Part shown: positions 1-9,029 of the stretch, in pieces
How the letters are laid out: each line of letters opens with the position of its first letter
Numbering within the stretch: position 1 is the first letter of the stretch
Assembly: GCA_041484095.1 (NCBI GenBank)
Contig: JBGPGW010000101.1
Coordinates: 1-11,214, forward strand
Direction of reading: 5' to 3'
From: JBGPGW01 sp041484095
GTDB taxonomy: Bacteria > Pseudomonadota > Alphaproteobacteria > CADEGL01
DNA length: 11,214 nucleotides
Notes under the pieces: generated by a model
What the model was told of the DNA's origin: nothing
The model's input: only the letters and a program-made list of their open reading frames with translations
Databases searched by the model: none
Position numbers and translations under genes: made by a program

Positions 1-1349
1 CCTGCGGTCATGAGGGCCTCGGTCGACTTGCGGGCGCGCTCGATCAGGGCGAGTGCGTCGAGGTAAACCCCCTCTTCGCTCTTCGACAGTGCCGCGACGC
101 CTTCGCGTTGTGCCTCGGCAGCGGTTGCCGCCGCAATGCGCGCCGGGACGGTCCAATCATCGAGCGTCGGCAAAATCCGGTGCGCACTCGTCCCGGCGGA
201 CACCGCGCTCGCCGCGAGAGCCTGCGCCGCTGCCAAGGCCATTCCGTCCGTGATCGTGCGCGCCCGCACATCGAGGATCCCGCGGAAGATGCCGGGAAAG
301 ACAAGTGCGTTGTTCACCTGGTTCGCGAAGTCGCTTCGCCCGGTGCCGACGATCCGGGCGCCCGCTTCCGACGCCTCCCACGGCCAAATCTCGGGGACCG
401 GATTGGCGCATGCGAAGACGATCGCATCCCTGGCCATTCCCTTGACCCATTCGGCCTTGATGATGCCGGGGCCAGGCCGCGAAAACGCGACGCAGACATC
501 GGCCCCGGCAAGCGCCTCGGCAATCCCGCCGACAATTCCGTCCCGGTTCGATTCGGAGCAGACCGTCCACTTATCGCGGAACACGTCCTGAGCGGCCTCG
601 ATATCGCGCCGCCCCCGGTGAAGCGTTCCCTTGCTGTCGCATGCGACGATTGCGCCGGGCTCGATCCCATAGGCCTTGAGAAGGCGATATGTCGCGACGT
701 TCGCGGCCCCCATCCCGATGAGGGCCAGTCGAATCCGATCCGGGCGCTTGTTGACGATGGCAAGCGCGTTCAAAAGCGCCGCGAGAAGAACGGTCGCCGA
801 GCCCTGCTGATCGTCATGCCAAACCGGGATCGCCATCGTTGAGCGCAGGCGGTCGAGGACGTGGAAGCATTTCGGCTGGGCGATATCCTCGAGATTGATG
901 CCTCCGAATGACGGCTCGAGAGCCCGAACGACTCGAATTAAATCGTCCGGGTCAGAGGTCCGAAGACACAGGGGAACGGCGTCGACCCCTCCGAGATACT
1001 TGAAGAGCAACGCCTTCCCTTCCATGACCGGCAGGCCGGCCTCGGGCCCGATGTCGCCGAGACCCAGGACGCGCGTGCCGTCCGAGACGATCGCAATGCA
1101 GTTCGCCTTGTTGGTGTGGTCGTAAACGAGTTCCGGGTTTGCTTGGATCGCCTTGCACGACGCGGCGACGCCCGGCGTGTACCAGATCGCGAAGTCGTCC
1201 ATTCCGCGCACCGGACACTTCGGCAGAATTTGAACCTTGCCGCGATAACGCGGGTAAAGGCGCATGGCTTCCGCCGAAGGCCGCTCGGCCTTCGCAGCCA
1301 GGGCTGCCGGATCGCGTGCGCGATCGTCGGTTGAGTCCGAATTTGGCAT
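1..1349 (-). CDS. NAD(P)-dependent malic enzyme (oxaloacetate-decarboxylating), 3' end cut by window edge
   Basis: Oxidatively decarboxylates malate to pyruvate and CO2 with reduction of NAD(P)+; cytoplasmic. I translated it by hand from the ATG at 1349-1347: 449 codons are open to the left edge, about the full length of the short bacterial/archaeal-type enzyme, so probably only a few residues are missing. Visible hallmarks are WYTPGVA (residues 56-62, catalytic Tyr57), VMEGKALLFK (108-117, catalytic Lys112), GGINLEDIAQPKCF (149-162, metal ligands Glu154 and Asp155), WHDDQQGSA (177-185, metal ligand Asp180), a Rossmann-type LIGMGAANVA (210-219), CANPVPEI (314-321) and GTGRSDFANQVNN (335-347). 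There is no phosphotransacetylase-like extension before the edge. It lies 23 bases after the ACP gene. A GGAG sits 12 bases before the ATG, a loose spacing. Cofactor preference (NAD or NADP) cannot be read safely. In this operon its obvious job is to feed pyruvate to the adjacent dehydrogenase. Confidence 0.93.
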   Translation of the reverse strand, partial: MPNSDSTDDRARDPAALAAKAERPSAEAMRLYPRYRGKVQILPKCPVRGMDDFAIWYTPGVAASCKAIQANPELVYDHTNKANCIAIVSDGTRVLGLGDIGPEAGLPVMEGKALLFKYLGGVDAVPLCLRTSDPDDLIRVVRALEPSFGGINLEDIAQPKCFHVLDRLRSTMAIPVWHDDQQGSATVLLAALLNALAIVNKRPDRIRLALIGMGAANVATYRLLKAYGIEPGAIVACDSKGTLHRGRRDIEAAQDVFRDKWTVCSESNRDGIVGGIAEALAGADVCVAFSRPGPGIIKAEWVKGMARDAIVFACANPVPEIWPWEASEAGARIVGTGRSDFANQVNNALVFPGIFRGILDVRARTITDGMALAAAQALAASAVSAGTSAHRILPTLDDWTVPARIAAATAAEAQREGVAALSKSEEGVYLDALALIERARKSTEALMTA

Positions 1350-1372
1350 GACAGGCTTGCGCTCCAGGTGAC

Positions 1373-1621
1373 CTAGGGGGGAAGCCGCGCCGAGAGGTAG
1401 CGCAAACAGCCGCGAAGGCTTGCGAGCTGCGGATAGTCGGCTTCGGGGATGTCGAGGCCCGTGTCTTGGTGAATGGCGATGACGAAGTTGAGAAAATCCA
1501 TCGAATCGATGTCGAACTGGTCGCGGAACGTCTTGGCGGGATCGATCTCGATGCCTTCAAGCTCCGGCGCCACCTTTTCGAGCGCGCGATGCACGATCGC
1601 CGTGATTGCGTCCTCGTTCAC
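1373..1621 (-). CDS. Free-standing acyl carrier protein (phosphopantetheine-binding)
   Basis: A small 82-residue carrier protein. Helix-rich ACP architecture is recognisable, with the motif DIDSMDFLNFV at residues 37-47. Ser40 is the expected 4'-phosphopantetheine attachment site, in DSM rather than the classical DSL. A GLDIPEADY segment (55-63) matches the conserved acidic loop that follows helix II. I chose the GTG start at 1621-1619 because it overlaps the TGA of the upstream E2 gene (GTGA, 4 bases) and gives a normal ACP length. A longer reading from an ATG at 1759 would add 46 arginine/proline-rich residues lying antisense-like over the E2 coding end and is not credible. It is not part of a fatty acid synthase cluster: no fab genes are near. 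It is translationally coupled to E2 and followed by malic enzyme. The acyl group it carries is unknown. Confidence 0.9.
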   Translation of the reverse strand: MNEDAITAIVHRALEKVAPELEGIEIDPAKTFRDQFDIDSMDFLNFVIAIHQDTGLDIPEADYPQLASLRGCLRYLSARLPP

Positions 1622-2778
1622 AGCTTGTCCGGCTCCGCCAGAAATTGTCCCAGTGTTTCGAGAAACCGGGCGGCACGATGGCCGTCGCTGACCCGGTGAT
1701 CGGCGGCGACGCTCACCTGGATCAAGCGCCGCGGGACGATCGCGTCGTCCACGATCCATGGTCGCTTCATGACGGAACCAAGTCCGATCATGGCGACCTG
1801 CGGGGGATAGATGACGGGGTACACGGCATCGACGATTCCCTCGCCCAGATTTGTCACGGTCACGGTCGGGTCGGACAGCTCCGAACTCTTAAGCCCGCCG
1901 GTCCGCGCGCGCCTCACGAGATCGCCGAGCGCTCGCATCAGGCCGTCGAGATCGCACCGATCGGCATGATGAAGGGCCGGCGCGATCAGCCCGCCGCCGC
2001 GGAGCGCGATGGCCATCCCGAGATGGACGTCGCTGCTGGGGCGGAATAAGCCCTCGCTGTAGGTGCCGTTCAGTTCCGGCACGGCATGGAGAGCCAGTGC
2101 CACGGCCTTGAGAATCGGCACGACATAGAGCAGTCGCGCGGCGACCGGGCGCTTGGCGTTCTCACGCTCCAGCCAATCGAGGCAGGCGCTCGCATCCAAG
2201 GTGGCAGAGAGATAGTAGTGGGGAATCTCCCGTTTCGATCGGCTCATCGCGGCGGCGATGGCGCGCCGTATTTCACTGCCTGCTGCGACGGGCCCGCGCG
2301 GGCGCTCTTTGGCGGCGCGTTCGACATCGGCGCGCGTCACCGCGCCGTCGAAGCCCGAACCGCGGAGAGCCGCGGGATCGAGGCCGAGTTCGGTCGCCCG
2401 CCGGCGGGCAAGCGGCGAGATGCGCCCGCGCGCGCCACGTTCCTCCCGCGGCGCGGTCGTCGGCAGGGCGGCAGGCGCCGGCGCGCGCGGCGGTACCGTC
2501 GGCGGAGAGGGAGCCGCTGGGAGCATCGTCGGTTCAGCCGCCTCCGGCCCGTCGATGTGCGCGAGAACGGTGCCGACCGGAACCTTCTGTCCCGGCTCGA
2601 CACAGATGTCGCGCAGCGTCCCGCTTTGAAACGACTCGATCTCGATCGCGCCCTTCTGCGTCTCCACGACCGCGACGATGTCGCCCCGCGCGATTGGGTC
2701 GCCCGGTCGCTTCAGCCACGCCACAAGCATCCCCGCATCCATGTCCGCGCCAAGCGACGGCATCCGGAAATCAGCCAT
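1618..2778 (-). CDS. Dihydrolipoamide acetyltransferase (E2) of a pyruvate-type dehydrogenase complex
   Basis: E2 core of a 2-oxoacid dehydrogenase complex: it takes the acyl group from E1 on a lipoyl arm and passes it to CoA. It has 386 residues in the usual order. One lipoyl domain spans about 1-77, with lipoyl Lys42 in VETQKGAIEIE. A Pro/Ala-rich linker runs from about 79 to 112. The peripheral subunit (E1/E3) binding domain is at about 118-156 (RISPLARRRA through TRADVERA). The acyltransferase domain begins near 168 and ends with ADHRVSDGHRAARF (359-372), giving catalytic His361 and Asp365. The ATG lies in an 8-base overlap with the E1 beta stop, and the stop overlaps the ACP start by 4 bases. 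The lipoyl site is ETQKG, not the commoner ETDKA. Acetyl specificity is inferred from the neighbouring acetyl-CoA synthetase and malic enzyme, not from sequence. Confidence 0.93.
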   Translation of the reverse strand: MADFRMPSLGADMDAGMLVAWLKRPGDPIARGDIVAVVETQKGAIEIESFQSGTLRDICVEPGQKVPVGTVLAHIDGPEAAEPTMLPAAPSPPTVPPRAPAPAALPTTAPREERGARGRISPLARRRATELGLDPAALRGSGFDGAVTRADVERAAKERPRGPVAAGSEIRRAIAAAMSRSKREIPHYYLSATLDASACLDWLERENAKRPVAARLLYVVPILKAVALALHAVPELNGTYSEGLFRPSSDVHLGMAIALRGGGLIAPALHHADRCDLDGLMRALGDLVRRARTGGLKSSELSDPTVTVTNLGEGIVDAVYPVIYPPQVAMIGLGSVMKRPWIVDDAIVPRRLIQVSVAADHRVSDGHRAARFLETLGQFLAEPDKL

Positions 2779-3751
2779 GGCCGGTCACAAGGATCTTCGC
2801 GGCCGCCGCGATCGTTCCCGGCTGCGGCGTGGCCGCCTCCTCGAGATGGCGCGGATAGGGGATCGGGACTTCCGCGCTGCAGACGCGCGCGACCGGCGCA
2901 TCCAGCTCGTAAAAGGCCCCGTCCATGATCCGCGCGCTCACCTCGGCGGCCAGGCTGCCCGTGCGCCACGCTTCGTCCACGACGACCGCGCGGTGCGTTC
3001 TCCTGATGGAGTTGAGGATGGTCTCATCGTCGAGCGGCCTGAGAGAGCGGAGATCGATGACCTCCGCCGATATGCCGTCCGCTTCCAGCGCCTCGGCCGC
3101 TTCCATCGCCTTGTGAACATTGGCGCTGTAGGCGATGAGCGTGACGTCCCGCCCTGGCCGCCGGACGGCCGCGCGATCGATCGCGACGGCGCCGGCGTCG
3201 TCGGCCAGATCGCCCTCGAGATTGTAGAGCGTCGCGTGCTCGAAGATGATGACGGGATCGGGATCCTGAAGTGCTGTCCACAGCATGCCGCGCGCGTCCT
3301 CGATCGTCGCGGGCGCCACGACGCGGATTCCGGGGATATGGGCATACCAGCACTCCAGGCTGTGCGAATGTTGGGCCGCCAACTGACGGCCCGCGCCGGT
3401 CGCCATGCGGATGACGAGCGGAACCGAGAACTGGCCGCCCGACATGTGACGGATCGTCGCCGCGTTGTTGACGATCTGGTCGAGTGCCAGAAGGCTGAAA
3501 TTGACCGTCATGATCTCGACGATGGGCCGCATGCCGCCGAGTGCCGCGCCGATGCCGGCGCCGACGAACCCGCCCTCGGCAAGCGGCGTGTCGCGGACGC
3601 GATCCGGTCCGAATTCGGCCAGGAGTCCCTTGCTGCAAGCATAGGTGCCGCCGTAGCGGCCGACATCCTCGCCCATGAGGAACGCACGGCCGTCGCGCGT
3701 GAGCGCTTCGTGCAGCGCTTTCCGGACAGCTTCGCGGTAGGTCGTCTTCAT
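2771..3751 (-). CDS. 2-oxoacid (pyruvate-type) dehydrogenase E1 component, beta subunit
   Basis: Beta half of the thiamine-diphosphate-dependent heterotetrameric E1 that decarboxylates a 2-oxoacid and reductively acylates E2. It has 326 residues, normal length. MGEDVGRYGGTY is at 26-37, DTPLAEGGFVGAGIGAA at 54-70 (Glu59 is the expected thiamine-activating residue), and GAGRQLAAQHSHSLE at 119-133 carries the conserved active-site His128. DPDPVIIFEH is at 163-172. The C-terminal transketolase-like domain has RSLRPLDDETI (235-245) and VVVDEAW (256-262). The GAGRQL..QHSHSLE signature is of the pyruvate/acetoin dehydrogenase E1 beta kind, unlike the GGGI..EHHSES form of the second set in this window. 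The ATG overlaps the E1 alpha stop by 4 bases (ATGA), indicating translational coupling and equal output of the two subunits. Acetoin dehydrogenase is the main alternative, but no acetoin-specific companion genes are seen. Confidence 0.93.
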   Translation of the reverse strand: MKTTYREAVRKALHEALTRDGRAFLMGEDVGRYGGTYACSKGLLAEFGPDRVRDTPLAEGGFVGAGIGAALGGMRPIVEIMTVNFSLLALDQIVNNAATIRHMSGGQFSVPLVIRMATGAGRQLAAQHSHSLECWYAHIPGIRVVAPATIEDARGMLWTALQDPDPVIIFEHATLYNLEGDLADDAGAVAIDRAAVRRPGRDVTLIAYSANVHKAMEAAEALEADGISAEVIDLRSLRPLDDETILNSIRRTHRAVVVDEAWRTGSLAAEVSARIMDGAFYELDAPVARVCSAEVPIPYPRHLEEAATPQPGTIAAAAKILVTGHG

Positions 3752-4748
3752 TCCGCAGCCTGCGCCGTCAACGGCGTGTGGACATCACGCAAGAGGTCCT
3801 CGACGGGTTCCCACGGCGCCGCTTCGGCGAAGGCGATGGAGTCCTCGATCTCGGCGGCGGCATCCCGCTCGATCGTCTTCACGTCGGCGTCGTGCAGCAG
3901 TCCGGCCGTGAGTCCCCAATCCTGAAACAAGTGGATGGGATCCCGCTCCTTCGCATGATCGACCTCAGCCTTGTCGCGGTACAGCTCCGGGTCGAACATG
4001 GAATGCGCGCGAAAGCGGTACGTGCGGTTTTCGAGGAAATAGGGCGTACCGCTCTCTCTGATCGATGCCACGGCCCGGGTGGCGGCAACTTCGACCGCCA
4101 CCACGTCCATCCCGTCGACGACCGCGCCGTTCACGTTGTAACTCTCGGCGTGGCGGCGGATGTCTGTCTGCGATTCGGAGCGCTCAAGCGCCGTGCCCAT
4201 GGCGTAGAAATTGTTCTCGCACACGAAGAGCACGGGCAACTTCCACAGGGCCGCGAGATTGAGCGACTCGTGAAAGGCACCCTCGGCGGCGGCACCTTCG
4301 CCGAAAAAGCAGGCCGTAACTCTGGCACGGTTCTGCATCTTGTCGGCGAGGGCGAGGCCAACGGCCAAGGGGAGCCCGCCGGCCACGATCGCATTGCCGC
4401 CATAGAACCGCGTTGCGGCATCGAAGATGTGCATCGAGCCGCCCCGGCCGCGGCTGCACCCGGCGGCCTTTCCGTACATCTCGGCCATGATCGGCCGCAT
4501 GCCGATGCCCCGGGCGAGGGCATGACCGTGCTCACGGTAGGTGGCGACGATTGCATCGTCCGCCGCAAGCGCACGAATGACGCCGACCGCGTTCGCCTCC
4601 TCGCCGATGTAAAGGTGAAGAAAGCCCCTGATCTTGCCCGCGCCGTAGAGCTCCGCGCATTTCTCCTCGAAACGGCGAATGCGCAGCATTTGGCGCAGGA
4701 GATCGAGCGCGTGCGGACGATCGAGCCTCGGCTTGGCGCCGCCCGGAG

Positions 4749-4752
<4 letters not shown>
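3748..4752 (-). CDS. 2-oxoacid (pyruvate-type) dehydrogenase E1 component, alpha subunit
   Basis: Alpha half of the thiamine-diphosphate-dependent E1; it binds the cofactor diphosphate and Mg2+. It has 334 residues. HLYIGEEANAVGV at 46-58 matches the family's HLYxGQEA motif. TYREHGHALARG is at 71-82 and GRGGSMHIF at 102-110. The thiamine-diphosphate motif runs from GEG at 151-153 (the family usually has GDG) to CENN at 178-181, through HESLNLAALWKLPVLFV. A Glu in place of the Mg2+-binding Asp is a conservative change, so the enzyme should still be active. RFRAHSMFDPELYRDKAEV (247-265) matches the loop around the phosphorylation site of mitochondrial E1 alpha. The ATG overlaps the stop of the acetyl-CoA synthetase by 4 bases (ATGA), and the stop overlaps the E1 beta start likewise. 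Pyruvate is the likeliest substrate by context; acetoin or another 2-oxoacid remains possible. Confidence 0.93.
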
Positions 4753-6560
<1,808 letters not shown>

Positions 6561-6567
6561 TGATATG

Positions 6568-6571
6568 CCTC
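6568..6571 (-). promoter_or_regulatory. Ribosome binding site deciding the acetyl-CoA synthetase start
   Basis: GAGG on the minus strand, 7 bases before the ATG at 6560. The alternative in-frame ATG 19 codons downstream has only a weaker AAGG-like stretch before it, so the longer protein is preferred. Confidence 0.6.
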
Positions 6572-6583
6572 AACCCCAAGGCC

Positions 6584-7783
6584 TTAGAACAGGCTGATCT
6601 CACCCGCGAGAATCCGCCCCCAAATCGTGCCGAGCCCGGCCAGCTCGTCCGCGACAAGGCGTGCGATATGCGGCCTCAAGACCGCGAGAGGGACGTCGTC
6701 ACGCGTGCTGACGCGGAGATGCGCGATCTGCGGATCATCCACGGGGTGGCCGATGCGGCTCACGAGGTAGCACTGCGCCGCGGTAATCTCGGGCAGCTCC
6801 GCGACGACCGCGCTTGCGATGCGGCTGGCCGCGATGTTGTAAAGTTTGCCCACATGGCTGACGGGATTCTTGCCGGCAAGGGATTCGATGCTCATCGGCC
6901 GGTAGGGCGTGATGAGGCCGTTGGCGCGATTGCCGCGTCCCGCCTGGCCGTCGTCACCGGCTTCGGCCGATGTGCCGGTCACGGTGAGGTAGATCGCGCC
7001 GGCCGAGGGATCGTCGGCCGCGTTCACCTCGACCTCGCTCGCCGGGGTGCCGAGCAGCTTGCAAATGCTTTGCACTTCGGCCGCAAGCTCGCCCTTGAGC
7101 GCGAGGTAGTGGTTGAGATCCCTTACATGCCGGCCAACGATCGCCCGCGCCACCGTGAGCCAGACCAGGCCGCGCGAGGCCACGCCCATGACCTTGACGT
7201 CTTCGCCGTGTGCGGGGTGCGCGCGGCGGAATGCGGCCGCGTTCAGGCGCCGCTCGACCTCGAGCACGACGTCCTCGAGGCGTGTCGTCGGGGCGTAGCC
7301 CACCACGCACGACGTGTCGTTTGCAAGGGCAACGCCGCCCTTGCGTTGACGTTCGAAGAGCGCGCTGAGATCGGCAGATCCCGGCCGCACGAGACAGTGC
7401 ACGCGAAGGTGACGCTCGGGATCGAGCCCAGCGATATGTTCCGCGAACCATTGTCGAACGCATTCGCCGGCGATCTCGTCGATCGGCACCTCCACATCGC
7501 CGGCCTTCGTGACCGCACGGCCGGCGAGGAAGATTTCGATCGGCGCCAGCACCTCGCCGCCGCCGAATGCTGGCCTCGCCGCGCCGCCCCAGAGAAGGAC
7601 CTTGTCGACGTTGTGATGAAGGATCACGCCGAACCGGTCGAGATAGAATCGACAGAGTGCCGTTGATAGAGCCTCCGCGAGGGCATCCGAAATCGTATCG
7701 GGGTGGCCGAGGCCTTTGCGCTCGACGATCTCGACTGATTCCGCAGTGGGTTTCGAGAGAACGGAGTCAAGGAGGAGTTCCAT
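6584..7783 (-). CDS. Archaeal-type S-adenosylmethionine synthetase (methionine adenosyltransferase)
   Basis: Makes S-adenosylmethionine from methionine and ATP. It belongs to the archaeal MAT family, not the usual bacterial MetK family. Recognisable archaeal-MAT motifs (numbered from the ATG at 7783) are VERKGLGHPDTISD (20-33), ILHHNVDKV (54-62), FGGGEV (73-78), VGYAPTTRLEDVVLEVER (161-178), GEDVKVMG (193-200), NAADD (254-258), LTVTGTSAEAGDDG (266-279), GRGNRANGLITP (282-293) and GKNPVSHVGKLYN (304-316). The product is 399 residues, the family's normal size. An in-frame GTG at 7849 would add 22 basic residues; I prefer the ATG because GGAG lies 8 bases before it and ERKGLGHPD then falls at residue 21, as in methanogen MATs. 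It is first in the left-pointing operon, 23 bases before acetyl-CoA synthetase. No methionine-cycle genes are nearby. Confidence 0.93.
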   Translation of the reverse strand: MELLLDSVLSKPTAESVEIVERKGLGHPDTISDALAEALSTALCRFYLDRFGVILHHNVDKVLLWGGAARPAFGGGEVLAPIEIFLAGRAVTKAGDVEVPIDEIAGECVRQWFAEHIAGLDPERHLRVHCLVRPGSADLSALFERQRKGGVALANDTSCVVGYAPTTRLEDVVLEVERRLNAAAFRRAHPAHGEDVKVMGVASRGLVWLTVARAIVGRHVRDLNHYLALKGELAAEVQSICKLLGTPASEVEVNAADDPSAGAIYLTVTGTSAEAGDDGQAGRGNRANGLITPYRPMSIESLAGKNPVSHVGKLYNIAASRIASAVVAELPEITAAQCYLVSRIGHPVDDPQIAHLRVSTRDDVPLAVLRPHIARLVADELAGLGTIWGRILAGEISLF

Positions 7784-7952
7784 CGCCTTCGCTCCGGCAT
7801 GACATCGAACCTTGCGCCGCGCATGTGCAATATCCCGCACGGCAATCACTTTCTCATCCGGGACGTCCGATCCGCTTGATCCATCTCAATGATCGAACGG
7901 GTGCGCCGCCTAAGATGGGCTCGCAGCTCCAGCAGGGACCGGCGATGGTGCC
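7784..7952. promoter_or_regulatory. Intergenic region between divergent operons; presumed bidirectional promoter region
   Basis: This is the only sizeable non-coding stretch in the window: about 170 bases, or about 100 if the SAM synthetase starts at the GTG at 7849. Both operons start here and point away from each other, so the promoters of both must lie here unless internal ones exist. I looked on both strands for TTGACA/TATAAT-like pairs at 16-18 base spacing and for sigma-54 boxes and found no convincing match. I see no terminator hairpin and no recognisable riboswitch. The function is inferred from position only. Confidence 0.5.
7792..7795 (-). promoter_or_regulatory. Ribosome binding site deciding the SAM synthetase start
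   Basis: GGAG on the minus strand, 8 bases before the ATG at 7783. The competing GTG at 7849 is preceded only by a weak GATGAG-like stretch, so this site supports the 399-residue product. Confidence 0.6.
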
Positions 7953-9029
7953 ATGACGACGGTCGCCTCCTTCACGATCACCCATAGCCGTTTTCTCGAC
8001 CCGGCCGGGGCACTGACCCAGGCACTGCCCGAATTCGCGCGCGGCCCATCCGCGTTGAAACGGCTCTATCGCGCGATGGCATTGACGCGCGTCTTCGATG
8101 CGAGGGCACTCGCGCTTCAGCGAACGGGCCGGCTCGGCACCTATGCATCGTCGCTCGGTCAGGAGGCGGTCGCGGTCGGTCTTGCCGACGCGATGCGGGC
8201 GGAGGACGTGCTGGTCCCCTCGTTCCGCGAACACGGGGCGCAGCTCCTGCGCGGCGTCACGGCGACGGAACTGTTTCTCTATTGGGGCGGGGATGAGCGT
8301 GGCAGCAACTTCGCCTCGGCACGGGAGGATTTTCCCGTCGCGATCCCCGTCGGCAGCCAGGCGCCGCACGCGGCCGGCGTTGCGCTCGCTTTCATGCTTC
8401 GTGGAGATCAGCGCGTCGCCGTCTGTGCGTTCGGAGACGGCGCCACGTCGAAGGGCGATGTCTACGAAGCCATGAACCTCGCCGGCGTCTGGCGGCTTCC
8501 CGTGGTCTTCGTCATCAACAACAATCAATGGTCGATTTCTGTCCCCCGGTCCGCTCAGACCGCCGCCGCGACGCTCGCGCAAAAGGCGGTCGCGGCCGGC
8601 TTCGCCGGGGAGCAGGTCGACGGCAACGACGTCATCGCCGTACGCCACGCCGTGGGGTCCGCGATCGAACGGGCGCGTGGAGGCGAAGGGCCGGCGCTTA
8701 TCGAAGCGATCACCTATCGCCTTGCCGACCACACCACGGCCGATGACGCGCGCCGCTATCGTGATGACGCCGAGGTGAGCCGCCATTGGAAGGACGACCC
8801 CATCGCGCGGCTCCGTCTCTACCTCACGCGGGAGGCCGGCTGGACCAAGGACGACGAGGAACACCTCCTCTCCGAGTGCGGGCAGGTGATCGTCAACGCC
8901 GCGGAGACGTATCTGGCAATGGCGCCGCAACCCCCGTCGGCACTGTTCGATCATCTCCATGCGTCGCTCCCCGATGCGCTCGCGGCGCAGCGCGACATCC
9001 TCCTGCGTGAAAGCGACCGCCATGGTTGA
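7953..9029 (+). CDS. 2-oxoacid dehydrogenase E1 component, alpha subunit (second set; PdhA / branched-chain type)
   Basis: Thiamine-diphosphate-binding alpha subunit of a second E1. It has 358 residues. After a roughly 35-residue N-terminal segment come SLGQEAVAVGLADAM (67-81), VPSFREHGAQLLRG (88-101) and IPVGSQAPHAAGVALA (131-146). The thiamine-diphosphate motif runs from GDG (161-163) through YEAMNLAGVWRLPVVFV to INNN (188-191), followed by WSISVPRSAQT. YRLADHTTADDARRYR (255-270) is the phosphorylation-loop equivalent. The ATSKGDVYEAMN and WSISVPR signatures are those of the Gram-positive PdhA and branched-chain E1 alpha group, clearly different from the alpha subunit at 3748-4752. The ATG at 7953 is the only reasonable start: an in-frame TAA lies 40 bases upstream with no start codon between. 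AGGGA 14 bases upstream is a poor ribosome site. The substrate is uncertain: pyruvate or branched-chain 2-oxoacids. Confidence 0.92.
   Translation: MTTVASFTITHSRFLDPAGALTQALPEFARGPSALKRLYRAMALTRVFDARALALQRTGRLGTYASSLGQEAVAVGLADAMRAEDVLVPSFREHGAQLLRGVTATELFLYWGGDERGSNFASAREDFPVAIPVGSQAPHAAGVALAFMLRGDQRVAVCAFGDGATSKGDVYEAMNLAGVWRLPVVFVINNNQWSISVPRSAQTAAATLAQKAVAAGFAGEQVDGNDVIAVRHAVGSAIERARGGEGPALIEAITYRLADHTTADDARRYRDDAEVSRHWKDDPIARLRLYLTREAGWTKDDEEHLLSECGQVIVNAAETYLAMAPQPPSALFDHLHASLPDALAAQRDILLRESDRHG

Noticed and set aside
952..1560. Minus-strand reading frame overlapping the ACP and the malic enzyme N-terminus
   Set aside because: It is out of frame with both. The true frames there show clear ACP and malic enzyme motifs.
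2678..3925. Long plus-strand reading frame (415 codons) opposite E2, E1 beta and the end of E1 alpha
   Set aside because: It is antisense to three well-conserved genes, is arginine/aspartate-rich, has no family likeness, and is the expected product of GC-rich codon use. The same applies to the long plus-strand frames at 3778-4950, 4908-6107 and 6428-7666.
7825..7840. Small hairpin GTGC-8-GCAC
   Set aside because: Four-base arms with an 8-base loop are too weak to call a regulatory structure or terminator.
7876..7897. Imperfect inverted repeat TTGATC / GATCGAA
   Set aside because: Only four bases pair perfectly before a bulge, which is within chance for this GC-rich region. It could be an operator half-site but I cannot support it.
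7784..7952. Possible SAM-sensing riboswitch ahead of the SAM synthetase gene
   Set aside because: Such a switch would make sense for this gene, but I could not find a stem arrangement resembling the known SAM riboswitch classes, and the leader is short.
7937..7955. TGGCAC on the minus strand resembling a sigma-54 -24 box
   Set aside because: The matching -12 element (TTGC at the right spacing) is absent; the following bases are CATCGCCGG.
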